Shown here: piece by piece, positions 25,620-35,113 of the stretch
Position numbering within the stretch: position 1 is the stretch's first letter
Layout: every line of letters starts with the position of its first letter
Assembly: GCA_964630835.1 (NCBI GenBank)
Contig: CAZVZM010000004.1
Location: forward strand, 1 to 64,000
Direction: 5' to 3'
Source: Halarsenatibacter sp964630835
GTDB taxonomy: Bacteria; Bacillota; Halanaerobiia; Halanaerobiales; Halarsenatibacteraceae
DNA: 64,000 nt
Position numbers and translations under genes: made by a program
The notes under the pieces: generated by a model
Database searches by the model: none
What the model saw: the letters and a program-made list of their open reading frames with translations, nothing else
What the model was told of the DNA's origin: nothing

Positions 25620-27377
25620 TCACTTTACAACAAGAGGGACGTGTTCAAATTTTTCCACATCAAAAAGGCCCTTCACGGTCAGTTTAAGCCGGGGAATGAC
25701 CGGCAGAGAGAGAAATGAAAGCTGCATAAAGGGGCGGGAGTGGCGAATACCCAGGCGCTCCGCAGCTTTGCGCAAATCCTCTGCCGCCTCAGCGGTTTCT
25801 GCCATCGAGCATTCCGACATAAGTCCTGCAATGGGAAGCGCAAGCTCAGCCAGTATTTCCCCTTCACTAACGACAACCATCCCTCCCTGGATATCCATAA
25901 TGATATCCACAGCTGCAGCCATGTCCTCAGCATTTTCTCCCAGCACGATGATATTGTGAGAATCATGACTGACAGTTGTCGCCAGGGCTCCATGTTTTAG
26001 ACCAAACCCTCTTACCAGACCGAGGCCTATCCTGCCGCTGGCCCGATGTCTTTCCACAGCAGCCAGCCGGGCAGCCCTCTCCTCACGAAGCATTTCCCGG
26101 GAGGTCTCATATTTGCCTGCATTTATTCTGGAAGCCCCCGTTATAACCTGTTCATCTCTTAATTCAATAAGCCGGTATGTTTTACCTGCAGGGAGAGAAA
26201 AATCATTAACATCTACAGGTTTGCAGTTGACAGAATTGAAAACGCGCTGCTGAATTTTATCTCCCAATCTCCCATCCTCAATTTCCAGAGAGCGGGTGAA
26301 ATCAGCCTCCATTTCAGGAACCTTTTCTTTGAAATTTTCGCCGCCAAACAGGAACTTACCGTCTTTAATAACAGCTTCCGGGGTTGCATTTTCCAGGCTG
26401 GAAAGCAGGAGCAGATCAGCTCTGAAATTAGGGGCAATGGCACCGAGATCATTGAGGCCAAGGGCGCAGGCTGGATTATGTGTTGCCAGCCTGAATGCTC
26501 TTGCTGGCTTCATCCCCAGAGATATCGCCTTTTGAACCGCGTGATCGAGATGTCCTTCATCGATGATATCTTCAGGCTGGCGATCATCGGTGGCAAACAT
26601 AAATCGACCTGCATTTCCGCCGTTTACCACCGGCAGGAGATTTTCCAGGTCCCGGGTGACTGAACCCTCTCTGATCATGATGTGCATGCCCCGGGATGCT
26701 TTTTCCTCCGCCTCCTCAGGAGTGGTGCATTCGTGATCAGCACGAATTCCGGCCATAAGATAGGCGTTGAGATCTTCGCCACCGACTTCGGGAGCATGAC
26801 CATCTATAAATCTATCTTCAAAAAGCCTGATTTTCTGCCAGATCTGCTCATCTCCCTCGATCACGGCCGGATAATCCATCACTTCACCCAGTCCAAGCAC
26901 ATTTTTTTCCTGCATAAGAGAGGCCAGCTCTTCAGCATTCAATACTGCCCCCGACTCCTCACAAAAAGCGGCCGGAACGCAGGAGGGAAGCATCAGGTGA
27001 AAATTCCAGGGCATGTCTCTTCCCCGGGCGAGAAAATACTCGATGCCGGCACGTCTCGCAACATTGGCTATTTCATGAGGGTCGGCCACCACCGTAAGTA
27101 TACCCCGGGCGGTTACCTCACGGGCAAACCGGGAAACTGATACCTGAGAGCTCTCTATATGCAGGTGGGGATCAATCAGGGCTGGAACCACGTAACTCCC
27201 GGCAAGATCAACCTCTATATCTCCCCGGTAATTTCCCCAGCCCACAATCCTCTCTCCCTCCAGAGCCAGATCTCCCTTCTGAATTTTCTCCTGAAAAACA
27301 TCCAGAATGCGGGCATTTTTTAGGACAAGCCCGGAAGGTTTTTCACCTCTCGCTCGATCAAGAAGCGATTTATTCAT
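25620..27377 (-). CDS. ade: adenine deaminase
   Basis: This 585-residue amidohydrolase has the Ade metal site (DPHLHIES at 69-76), DGHAPEVGG near residue 193, HECTTPEEA, FATDDRQPEDI and the C-terminal SHDSHNIIVLG domain, with normal length for the family. It converts adenine to hypoxanthine and ammonia. It overlaps the PreA-like gene by 4 bases (ATGA), and the purine permease gene follows 236 bases downstream. That gap has no purine riboswitch I can recognise. Confidence 0.95.
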   Translation of the reverse strand: MNKSLLDRARGEKPSGLVLKNARILDVFQEKIQKGDLALEGERIVGWGNYRGDIEVDLAGSYVVPALIDPHLHIESSQVSVSRFAREVTARGILTVVADPHEIANVARRAGIEYFLARGRDMPWNFHLMLPSCVPAAFCEESGAVLNAEELASLMQEKNVLGLGEVMDYPAVIEGDEQIWQKIRLFEDRFIDGHAPEVGGEDLNAYLMAGIRADHECTTPEEAEEKASRGMHIMIREGSVTRDLENLLPVVNGGNAGRFMFATDDRQPEDIIDEGHLDHAVQKAISLGMKPARAFRLATHNPACALGLNDLGAIAPNFRADLLLLSSLENATPEAVIKDGKFLFGGENFKEKVPEMEADFTRSLEIEDGRLGDKIQQRVFNSVNCKPVDVNDFSLPAGKTYRLIELRDEQVITGASRINAGKYETSREMLREERAARLAAVERHRASGRIGLGLVRGFGLKHGALATTVSHDSHNIIVLGENAEDMAAAVDIIMDIQGGMVVVSEGEILAELALPIAGLMSECSMAETAEAAEDLRKAAERLGIRHSRPFMQLSFLSLPVIPRLKLTVKGLFDVEKFEHVPLVVK

Positions 27378-28480
27378 CCTCTTTCCCCCTGCAGGGGAAT
27401 ATTTAAAGCGTCAAAGTTACATCTTGTCACGCAGAGACCGCAGCCCGCGCATTTGTCTTTATCCACAGTAACATAGTCCTCCTGCTCATTTAGGTCCAGT
27501 GCTTCATAGACGCAGCTGGTAATGCACAGTTCACAGGCTGTGCATTTGGTTTCATCGACTTCAGGAGGCACTGTCTTCATAAGATCCTCTTCCGGCAGCT
27601 TTTCCAGCATGAGACCTCTCATTTCCTCCAGATTATTGTAGCCATGAAGCTCCATGAATTCTTCGATTTCCCCGGTGAGATTGCCATAAAATTTCGCTCC
27701 ACGAAGGATAGGAGCCGTACAGACCTGCACCGCTTCCGCCCCTACCATTAACATCTTTACTGCATCCACTCCTTTCTGGATGCCTCCCACTCCCAGGACG
27801 GGAATATCAACAGTTTTAGCAGCCTCATACACCGCCCTAAGGGCCAGAGGGAAAATCGCCCTGCCGGAAAGCCAGCCGAAACCATTTTCACTTCCCATGA
27901 GAGGTTTGCCATCCTCGACATTAAAATCGAGAGTAGGCCCGAGAGAGTTTATCAGGGCCAGACCGTGAGCACCGGCTTCCTCTGCAGCCCGCGCAAACAG
28001 AGGGATGTCAATTTGAGGACTCAGTTTGACAATCACCGGAAGATCACAGGCTTCGCGGGCGGCCTTCACGCTATCCTCCACCGGCGTGGGATCATCCCCA
28101 AGATAGTGAGTGGAGAGCTCGACGGCATCCGCAAAGGGTTCGACCCTGTCAGCGAGTTCGGCAATCTCATCCGCCTCATAACCAAGGCCGGCAATTATCG
28201 GAACTCCCAGATCTGCTATCTGAGGATATTCCTCTTCCAGCCATCTATCCGGGGGCATCTCCGACCAGAGCTCTGCATTGAGAAAACCTCCCCGCACGGC
28301 AGCCATGTTGGGGCGGGGCACTTCGGCACCCGTGCTGGAAATTGTTTTTGTGACCAGAGCGCCGGCTCCGCCCTCAACCGCCCTGCGGGCGGCTTCAGCA
28401 TCCTTGACCGGCGGACCCGCGGCGGGCATGACGGGATTATCAAGCTTCATTCCCAGTAACTTAAGACTTAAATCTGCCAT
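27374..28480 (-). CDS. PreA-like dihydroorotate-dehydrogenase-family flavoprotein with two 4Fe-4S clusters
   Basis: This 368-residue protein is a TIM-barrel FMN domain of the dihydroorotate/dihydropyrimidine dehydrogenase family (IAGLGYEADEI, IVKLSPQID, GVGGIQKGVDA) followed by two 4Fe-4S motifs: CTACELCITSC (from about 310) and CAGCGLCVTRC (from about 340). It resembles the PreA catalytic subunit of dihydropyrimidine dehydrogenase but the signature residues are not decisive. No PreT-like NADH subunit is adjacent. The operon context with ade suggests purine or pyrimidine reduction, with the substrate unknown. Confidence 0.75.
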   Translation of the reverse strand: MADLSLKLLGMKLDNPVMPAAGPPVKDAEAARRAVEGGAGALVTKTISSTGAEVPRPNMAAVRGGFLNAELWSEMPPDRWLEEEYPQIADLGVPIIAGLGYEADEIAELADRVEPFADAVELSTHYLGDDPTPVEDSVKAAREACDLPVIVKLSPQIDIPLFARAAEEAGAHGLALINSLGPTLDFNVEDGKPLMGSENGFGWLSGRAIFPLALRAVYEAAKTVDIPVLGVGGIQKGVDAVKMLMVGAEAVQVCTAPILRGAKFYGNLTGEIEEFMELHGYNNLEEMRGLMLEKLPEEDLMKTVPPEVDETKCTACELCITSCVYEALDLNEQEDYVTVDKDKCAGCGLCVTRCNFDALNIPLQGERG

Positions 28481-28586
28481 TCTAACCCTCCCAGCGTTTG
28501 CTGTAATATTATTCTTTCTGCAAATCTGTCAAATTTTCGAAACCATTCCGGAAATAGACCAGGATAATTGATATTGAAACAATACT

Positions 28587-28646
28587 GGAAGCTATGAGGC
28601 TTCGTTCACATGAAATTTTTCCTCTGCTTCGGTTTAGTTCTCGGCC
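28587..28646 (-). repeat. right-half copy of the 117-bp palindromic repeat
   Basis: In inverted orientation it starts with GGAAGCTATGAGGC, contains GAAATTTTTCCTCTGC and ends in the CTCGGCC centre directly beside the hydroxylase stop codon at 28648. The other half is absent. Confidence 0.8.
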
Positions 28647-28647
28647 C

Positions 28648-31026
28648 CTAAAACCCCTTATTTAACTCCCTTTTCAACCTTTCGGGTTTTAAGGGCAATT
28701 TTTCAAATCTTATGCCTGTGGCATCATATACCGCATTGACAATAGCAGGTGCCGTGGCTATGGTGGCCGGTTCTCCCACTCCCTTGGCTCCAAAAGGGCC
28801 GTCGGCATCCTCATTTTCTATCAGAGCGATGTCAACGTCGGCACAATCCACAGCAGTGGGGACAAGATACCTGCTCAGATCCGGATTTTGAATGACTCCT
28901 TCCTCCACAACCACCTCTTCAGTGAGCGCCATGCCGATACCCTGAGCGGTGCCGCCTTCAATCTGCCCTTCGACGGCCGCGGGATTTATTGCCTTCCCTA
29001 CATCCATGGCGCTGTATACTTTTTCAACTGTAATAACGCCCGTCCTTACATCGACGGCAACATCCACGATCTGGGTGTGAAAGGTGTAATCCACATAGAC
29101 TTTTTCAGCCTGACCGGTGATATCATCGGGACGGTAGGTGCGGGGGAAAAATGTGCCTCTTCCTTTTAGCTCTTCTCCTGTTTTCTCTACCATGCTCTTT
29201 AATTCCCATATGCTCATCTCATCATCCTCATTCACATGAGAAAATACTCTGCCCCCGGCTGTGCCCATCTCAGGATGGTTGGTGCCAAACTCCCTGCTGG
29301 CATAATAATAAATATTGCCCAGAAGATCTTCGGCTGCATTCTTTACAGCATTGCCGGTAAAATAAGTCTGGCGGGTTGCTGAAGAGGAGCCGGCATTCTG
29401 GCTGATATGAGTATCTCCCGGAATAATTTCAATCCAATCCGGGTCTAACTTTAGCATTTCTGAGGCAATCTGTGTCACCACAGTCCTGATCCCCTGGCCC
29501 ACATCGGCGGCAGCTGTCCGAATTTTAACAGTCTTGTCCTCTGTCAGCTCTATTTCGGCAATTGAATGGTCGGGAAAACCCTCTCCGTAACCAAATCCGA
29601 ACATTATTGTACCTATTCCGCGTCCCCGCAGCAGATCCTTTTCACTCTCCGTTGAGCTTTTAGCGGAACCATCTTCTATTGCTGGAAGGAGAGGGCCCTC
29701 ATCTTCTGCCTCAAATTTTCCCTCACTGGCCAATTGGCAGGCTTCCTCAATTGTTTCGGCCGCGTTAACGCTGGCTGTCAGCTCCTGGCCATTTGGCGTG
29801 AGAGAGCCGGAGCGATAGGCATTTTGATGGCGCAGTCCTGCCGGATCCATATTAAGCTCACTGGCTATTTTATCCATGTGATTTTCATAGGCATAGCCCA
29901 TCTGAGTGGCTCCGAAACCCCTCATCGCCCCCCCATAGGGATTGTTGGTATACACCGCATGGGAGACCCCTTTCAGATTGGGGACCTGATAGGGACCACT
30001 GCAGTGATAGATGCATTTTTGCAGCACGGCAGGACCGCTGGAGGCATAGGCTCCCGTATCACCGAAAACCTCCGACTGCCAGGCCAGAAGTCGTCCATCT
30101 TCGCTCACCCCTGTTTTATGCCGGATGATCATAGCATGCCTTTTGGACTGAGCCAGGAACGACTCCTCCCGGTTGTAAATAAGCTGAACCGGCCTTTCCA
30201 GCTCCTTTGCTGCTAGAGCCAGATGGATATGCACCGAGACATCCTCTTTTTTGCCAAAAGCGCCGCCAATTTCCGGCTGCTTTATTCTGATCTGATCTTT
30301 CTCCAGGCCCATGGCCTGAGCCACGTCTGCCTGAGTATCGTGCAGCCACTGGCTGGCGGCCTGAATGGTAATGACCTCACTTTTACTATCATACTCTGCA
30401 ATCCCCTTCTCAACCTGCAGGGGAACCTGATCGAGAAACTGCGTTCTGTATTCTCCCTCAACTATCAAATCCGCCTCTGCAAAGCCCTCTTTCACATCTC
30501 CGCGCTCCACGTGATGATCACAGAGAATATTGTCACAGCAGAGATCGGGATCGATATAGTGAGTTATTTCAATATAATCTTCATCGTGAACTCGGTGGGC
30601 ATCTTCGGCAAGGGCTGCCTCGATGCCGTCAACGACCGGCAGCTTTTCCAGTTCTATTTCAATTTTATCCCTGCCTCTGAGAGCAGCTCTGTCGTTTTCA
30701 GCCACGACCAGAGCCAGAGCATCGCCCAGATAGCGCATTTTTTCGCCGGGGGAGATGAGAACCGGCTGATCTTTAATTATGAGACCAAAATTATTTAACC
30801 CGGGAAAATCTTCAGCGGTAAATACCTCCACCACCCCCGGAACCTCTCTGGCGCTGCTCACATCAATGCTGTGGAGATAGGCATGGGGGTGAGGAGCGCG
30901 CTTTACCCGCATATGCAGTATATCATCATACTCTGCAGCAATATCCTCGGTGTACTCTGCTTTTCCTGTTACCTTCTCTCTGGCATCAGGCCTCTCTATA
31001 TCCTTTCCAACGCTTTTTCTGCTCAC
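28648..31026 (-). CDS. xanthine dehydrogenase-type hydroxylase, molybdenum subunit (complex 1)
   Basis: This 792-residue molybdopterin subunit of the xanthine oxidase family has GGAFGKKEDVSV near 246, GAMRGFGATQ near 365, and the late catalytic Glu motif GAKGVGEPAT near 745. It should carry molybdenum-cytosine-dinucleotide cofactor and hydroxylate a purine or related heterocycle. It is the last of eight overlapping genes. Start is GTG 31026, preceded by GGGGAGGGG at five bases, overlapping the 2Fe-2S gene by four. A half repeat lies beside the stop codon. Confidence 0.92.
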   Translation of the reverse strand: MSRKSVGKDIERPDAREKVTGKAEYTEDIAAEYDDILHMRVKRAPHPHAYLHSIDVSSAREVPGVVEVFTAEDFPGLNNFGLIIKDQPVLISPGEKMRYLGDALALVVAENDRAALRGRDKIEIELEKLPVVDGIEAALAEDAHRVHDEDYIEITHYIDPDLCCDNILCDHHVERGDVKEGFAEADLIVEGEYRTQFLDQVPLQVEKGIAEYDSKSEVITIQAASQWLHDTQADVAQAMGLEKDQIRIKQPEIGGAFGKKEDVSVHIHLALAAKELERPVQLIYNREESFLAQSKRHAMIIRHKTGVSEDGRLLAWQSEVFGDTGAYASSGPAVLQKCIYHCSGPYQVPNLKGVSHAVYTNNPYGGAMRGFGATQMGYAYENHMDKIASELNMDPAGLRHQNAYRSGSLTPNGQELTASVNAAETIEEACQLASEGKFEAEDEGPLLPAIEDGSAKSSTESEKDLLRGRGIGTIMFGFGYGEGFPDHSIAEIELTEDKTVKIRTAAADVGQGIRTVVTQIASEMLKLDPDWIEIIPGDTHISQNAGSSSATRQTYFTGNAVKNAAEDLLGNIYYYASREFGTNHPEMGTAGGRVFSHVNEDDEMSIWELKSMVEKTGEELKGRGTFFPRTYRPDDITGQAEKVYVDYTFHTQIVDVAVDVRTGVITVEKVYSAMDVGKAINPAAVEGQIEGGTAQGIGMALTEEVVVEEGVIQNPDLSRYLVPTAVDCADVDIALIENEDADGPFGAKGVGEPATIATAPAIVNAVYDATGIRFEKLPLKPERLKRELNKGF

Positions 31027-31502
31027 TCAAACCCCTCCCCTCCACGAATTTTTTCGGCGGCAGCCTCCACGGCATCCACAATTTTTTCATATCCCGTGCA
31101 TCGACATATATTTCCAGCCAGAGCTTCCCGGATCTGCTCCCTGGTGGGATCTCTGTATTCTGCAAGGAAGCTTTTGGCGGTCATAATGACACCGGGGATG
31201 CAAAAACCGCACTGGACAGCCCCTTTCTCAATAAAACTTTTCTGCAGTGGATGAAGTGTCTCACCGTCCCCTAAATTTTCTACAGTCTCAATTTTCGTGC
31301 CATCGGCCTGAGGAGCAAGCAGAAGACATGAGGCCACCGGTTTACCATTCATAAGCACCGTGCAGGCCCCACACTCTCCCTTTCCACAGCCCTCTTTAGT
31401 TCCAGTCAAACCCAGATCCTCCCGCAATAGATCCAGGAGGCGCTGATCGGGGCGGACCTGAACGGTCCTGGCCTCTCCGTTTACAGTGAAAGAAATTTTC
31501 AT
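31023..31502 (-). CDS. xanthine dehydrogenase-type hydroxylase, 2Fe-2S subunit (complex 1)
   Basis: This 159-residue iron-sulfur subunit has both 2Fe-2S centres: plant-type CGKGECGAC (near 38-46) plus a later Cys, and CGFCIPG with CRCTGY in the helical domain (about 98-136). It transfers electrons from the molybdenum to the FAD subunit. Its start overlaps the FAD-subunit stop by one base (TGATG). Confidence 0.94.
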   Translation of the reverse strand: MKISFTVNGEARTVQVRPDQRLLDLLREDLGLTGTKEGCGKGECGACTVLMNGKPVASCLLLAPQADGTKIETVENLGDGETLHPLQKSFIEKGAVQCGFCIPGVIMTAKSFLAEYRDPTREQIREALAGNICRCTGYEKIVDAVEAAAEKIRGGEGFE

Positions 31503-32440
31503 CAGCTGCCCGCCTCCTCTCTCCTCTTTATTGTCTCAAGACCTCTCTTTGTAATATCTTTGACCACATCCCTGCGGTAGCTCTCTGTTCCCCTTATATC
31601 ATCGATGGGAGATACGTTTTTGGCAGCTATTTCGCCGGCCTGAAAGGTATCGATATCTGCCAGCCTCTGCCCCTGCATAAATTCAGCCAGCTGATCGGCC
31701 AGCAGCGGTGTGGGAGCCACCGCTCCATAACAGGGACGGGCGCGAATGATAGTTTGATTATCGTCCAGTTCCACAGCCAGAGCGACTGTTACACTGGATA
31801 TAATCATCGCCTGCCGTTTGCCCACCTTTTCCCAGTAAAATCTCTCAGTTTCTGACGGGCGGGGAATAATAATTTCACTTAAGAGCTCATCCGGCCTGAG
31901 AACGTTTTCCTTTGGACCGGTAAAGAAATCCTCAGCAGCAATTTCGCGGCTCCCCTCGATACCGGTGAGAACAAATCTGGCTCTGTGGGCCAGAAGGGGG
32001 GCAAGGGTGTCACCCGCCGGTGAAGATGTTACAATATTACCTCCTAAAGTTCCCCGGGATCTGATCTGGAGGGAACCCACCTCACCTGCAGCCTGACTGA
32101 GCAGAGGACAAAATTTGCCGATGGCCGGGTCCCTGTTTAGCTTTTCGTGGGTGACCATGCTTCCGATTTTTATCTCCTTTTCGCCCACTGCTATGTGTCT
32201 CAGCTCGTCGATTCTATTTAAATCCAGCCAGCCTTTAACTTCATGCAGTCTTTCAAAATTCTCCACCAGAATATCTGTGCCCCCGGCGATCACGTGGACA
32301 GATTTGTATTTTTCCCTGATCTGGATGGCGCGGCTTAAACTTTCAGGCATGAAATAAAGTTTTTTACAATCTTTTTCTCCTTCAGAATCTCTGCCAGAGG
32401 TCTTCTGCCTGTTCCCGACATTTTCGTGTGATTTCTCCAT
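31502..32440 (-). CDS. xanthine dehydrogenase-type hydroxylase, FAD subunit (complex 1)
   Basis: This 312-residue FAD-binding subunit has IAGGTDILVE (the FAD pyrophosphate loop, near residue 50), RSRGTLGGNIVTSSPAGD and a C-terminal CO-dehydrogenase-flavoprotein domain. The ATG at 32440 overlaps the SsnA gene by 59 bases and gives about 30 residues before the conserved YFMPESLSRA. Another ATG at 32350 lies at that conserved point but lacks an obvious ribosome site, so the true start is unclear. Confidence 0.9.
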   Translation of the reverse strand: MEKSHENVGNRQKTSGRDSEGEKDCKKLYFMPESLSRAIQIREKYKSVHVIAGGTDILVENFERLHEVKGWLDLNRIDELRHIAVGEKEIKIGSMVTHEKLNRDPAIGKFCPLLSQAAGEVGSLQIRSRGTLGGNIVTSSPAGDTLAPLLAHRARFVLTGIEGSREIAAEDFFTGPKENVLRPDELLSEIIIPRPSETERFYWEKVGKRQAMIISSVTVALAVELDDNQTIIRARPCYGAVAPTPLLADQLAEFMQGQRLADIDTFQAGEIAAKNVSPIDDIRGTESYRRDVVKDITKRGLETIKRREEAGS

Positions 32441-33716
32441 GATCCAGCGTCTGCACCTCCCTCTCTCTGACCACTGTCTTTCCCCGGGCTATGACATCTC
32501 TGATATCTCCAGAGGAAATCCCCATCAACAGGTGGGAGGCCAGGGTATCCCGGTTTAGAGGAGTGGGAGGTGAATAGTCAATTATGATGATATCCGCTCC
32601 AGCTCCTTTTTCCAGCACGCCCGCAGGGCGTGAAAAAGCCTCTCCGGCCAGCTCTCTATTGACTTCAAAAAGCATCCAGCTCGCAATACCGCTCCCGGCC
32701 CGGGGATCTCCCGCTTTATGTGAAGGGAGCAAATCTGCTGCAGTCAAAGTCTCCCACATATCAGAAGTATAACCATCCGTGCCCAGACCTATTTTCAATC
32801 CCATATCTCTGGCTTTTTCAATATCAGCAGTTCCCACGGCATTAGACATATTTGACTGGGGGTTATGGATTAAATAGCAGTCTCTCCGGGCCAGATGTTT
32901 GAATTCATCCTCATTTAGATGAACACCGTGAACAGCAAGTGTCCCCGGCCGCCAGATACCGAATTTATCCAGCCTCTTCACGATGCCGTCGTAACCCCGG
33001 CGCCGGCTGTCATCGACATCGGCTCTGCCCTCGGCCACATGCAGATGACAGGGAACACCAAGCTCCTCCGCCAGCTCACCGGCTCTTTTGAGAGTGGCAT
33101 CTTCCAGTGTAAAAGAAGCATGCAGACCCATGTGTCCGGCCAGATAATTTTTCTCAGCGGATCCGAGGCTTTCAATAAAATCCGCATTTTCCTCCAGACT
33201 TTTACGGGCCTTTTCCTCTCCATGCCTGTCGGAAACCTCAAAGCAAAGACCCGCCCTTAATCCCACATCTTCCACAGCCTGTTTAAGCACATCCAGCGAA
33301 CCTTCAATGTTTCCGTAGCTGGCATGATGATCAAATATTGTGGTGGTACCGCATTTTAGCCCTTCCAGCAGGGCAGAAACGGCGCTGTAGTAGAGATCCT
33401 CCCGGGTTGTCAGAGTCTTATCCAGGCGCCACCACAATTTTTCCAGAATTTCAGTAAAATTGGCCGGAGGCTCTTCAGTCTTTAGATCCATCCCTCTGGC
33501 AAATGTGCTGTAGAGATGCATATGCGAGTTTATTAGGCCGGGCATTATCAGACAATTCTCCGCATCAATTATTTCCGCTTCAGGATGATTTTCTTCAAGC
33601 TCTGAAGCCGGAGCTACTTCCAGAATTTCATCCTCCTCAAATAACACACCGCCCTCATGGAGGATGGAATTATCACCGGATAGAGTAACAACGCTTCCCC
33701 CGCTAATTAACTTCAA
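32382..33716 (-). CDS. ssnA: SsnA-type aminohydrolase
   Basis: This 444-residue amidohydrolase resembles E. coli SsnA along its length. It has GLINSHMHLYSTFARGM (HMH at 65-67), the KLWWRLDKTLT segment, FDHHASYGNIEGSLD and LGTDGYTSDMWE. SsnA sits in the E. coli purine/selenium locus and is required for anaerobic uric acid use in gut bacteria; its substrate is an aminated or ureido intermediate, not settled. It starts at TTG 33716, overlapping the upstream stop by four bases, with GGAGG upstream. Confidence 0.87.
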   Translation of the reverse strand: MKLISGGSVVTLSGDNSILHEGGVLFEEDEILEVAPASELEENHPEAEIIDAENCLIMPGLINSHMHLYSTFARGMDLKTEEPPANFTEILEKLWWRLDKTLTTREDLYYSAVSALLEGLKCGTTTIFDHHASYGNIEGSLDVLKQAVEDVGLRAGLCFEVSDRHGEEKARKSLEENADFIESLGSAEKNYLAGHMGLHASFTLEDATLKRAGELAEELGVPCHLHVAEGRADVDDSRRRGYDGIVKRLDKFGIWRPGTLAVHGVHLNEDEFKHLARRDCYLIHNPQSNMSNAVGTADIEKARDMGLKIGLGTDGYTSDMWETLTAADLLPSHKAGDPRAGSGIASWMLFEVNRELAGEAFSRPAGVLEKGAGADIIIIDYSPPTPLNRDTLASHLLMGISSGDIRDVIARGKTVVREREVQTLDHGEITRKCREQAEDLWQRF

Positions 33717-35113
33717 TTATCTTCAACCTCCTCCGCCAGCATATCAGCAGCAATTTGGTTTACCTTTTCAGCCACATCTTTTTCGTCTATGGTTTCCAGG
33801 CTGCCCTCTCTGACAACAATTTCTCCCCCGACCATGGTCAGATCCACCTCGCTGTTGAGGCCGGTATTTATCAGAGCTGATGCGGGATCGCTGAGCCCTC
33901 CGGCCAGAGGCAGACTGCTGCTATCGAGGAGAAACAGATCGGCCGCCTGTCCAGGAGCCAGGCTGCCTATTTCCGGCTGTTTGAGTATTTTGCTGCCCCC
34001 GCAGGTGGCCAGCTCCAGCACATCCTCAGGCCCCATCGAGGCAATACCGTTTTCCAGCTTGTGCAGCAGAAGAGCTGTTTTCATTTCACCGATCATGTCG
34101 GAGGAATCATTGCTGGCGCTTCCGTCCACAGCCAGGCCCACCGGCATGCCGGATGACAGCATCAGGGGCACGGGCGCCGTGCCCGAAGATAGTTTCATGT
34201 TGGAAGTGGGACAGTGAGCCACACCGCTGCCAAAACTTGCCAGCTCCGAAATCTCATTTTCGCTTAGATGAACACCATGAGCAAACCATACATCAGAGCC
34301 GACCCAGTCCACCCTCTTCATGTATTCTACAGGAGTAACTCCAAACTTCTGCTGGCAGAACTCCTCTTCATCTTCAGTTTCAGCCAGGTGGGTGTGGGCC
34401 TGAACTCCATGATAGCGAGCAAGGTCTATGGAATCACGCATAAGGGATTCTGTCACCGAAAATGGAGAACAGGGAGAGACGACAACCCGGCTTCTGGCAA
34501 AGGGTTCAGGGTCATGAAATTTTTTTATCACGCGCTCGGTATCATCGAGAATTTCTCTCTCATCCTGGACGACCTCATTTGGAGGAAGACCTCCCTCGTC
34601 CTCACCTAAAGACATGCTTCCCCTGCAGGCATGCAGGCGAATGCCTATCTTCCCGGCGGCGGCGAACTCCCTGTCAATTAGATCATAGCGTTCCTGATGG
34701 GGAAAAACATAGAACTGATCGACGGAAGTCGTGCAGCCTGACTTTAAAAGCTCTCCCGCAGCCACCAGGGTGCTGTAATAGACTCCCTCGGCACTGAGCC
34801 GGCTCCAGATAGGATATAAATATTTAAGCCAGTCAAACAGCTCCGAACTCTGCACCTCGCGAATATTTCGGGTTAGAACCTGGAAAAAATGATGGTGAGT
34901 GTTGATAAGGCCCGGATACATGAAATGGCTCCCGGCCGGTATGATTTTCAGCCTATCCTCATCTATATCCCCCGACAGTTCAATATCCTTTTCCATCCTG
35001 GCAATTTTACCATCGCGCACAAGGACATCACAATTTTTTAGCCTATTTCTCTCCTCATCCATGGTTATTATCTCTTTAACATTTCTGAATAAAACCGGAG
35101 GCAAATTATTCAC
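33713..35113 (-). CDS. 8-oxoguanine deaminase-like amidohydrolase
   Basis: This 466-residue metal-dependent deaminase has HHHF at 73-76 (the N-terminal HxH pair), HTHLAETEDE near 238, HGVHLSENE near 276 and DGSASNDSSDM. These match the 8-oxoguanine deaminase / hydroxyatrazine-type hydrolase branch. It would convert an aminopurine to an oxopurine, perhaps making 8-oxoguanine into uric acid (inference). It begins at GTG 35113 within the last codons of the 2Fe-2S gene, an 8-base overlap, and ends overlapping ssnA. Confidence 0.85.
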   Translation of the reverse strand: MNNLPPVLFRNVKEIITMDEERNRLKNCDVLVRDGKIARMEKDIELSGDIDEDRLKIIPAGSHFMYPGLINTHHHFFQVLTRNIREVQSSELFDWLKYLYPIWSRLSAEGVYYSTLVAAGELLKSGCTTSVDQFYVFPHQERYDLIDREFAAAGKIGIRLHACRGSMSLGEDEGGLPPNEVVQDEREILDDTERVIKKFHDPEPFARSRVVVSPCSPFSVTESLMRDSIDLARYHGVQAHTHLAETEDEEEFCQQKFGVTPVEYMKRVDWVGSDVWFAHGVHLSENEISELASFGSGVAHCPTSNMKLSSGTAPVPLMLSSGMPVGLAVDGSASNDSSDMIGEMKTALLLHKLENGIASMGPEDVLELATCGGSKILKQPEIGSLAPGQAADLFLLDSSSLPLAGGLSDPASALINTGLNSEVDLTMVGGEIVVREGSLETIDEKDVAEKVNQIAADMLAEEVEDN

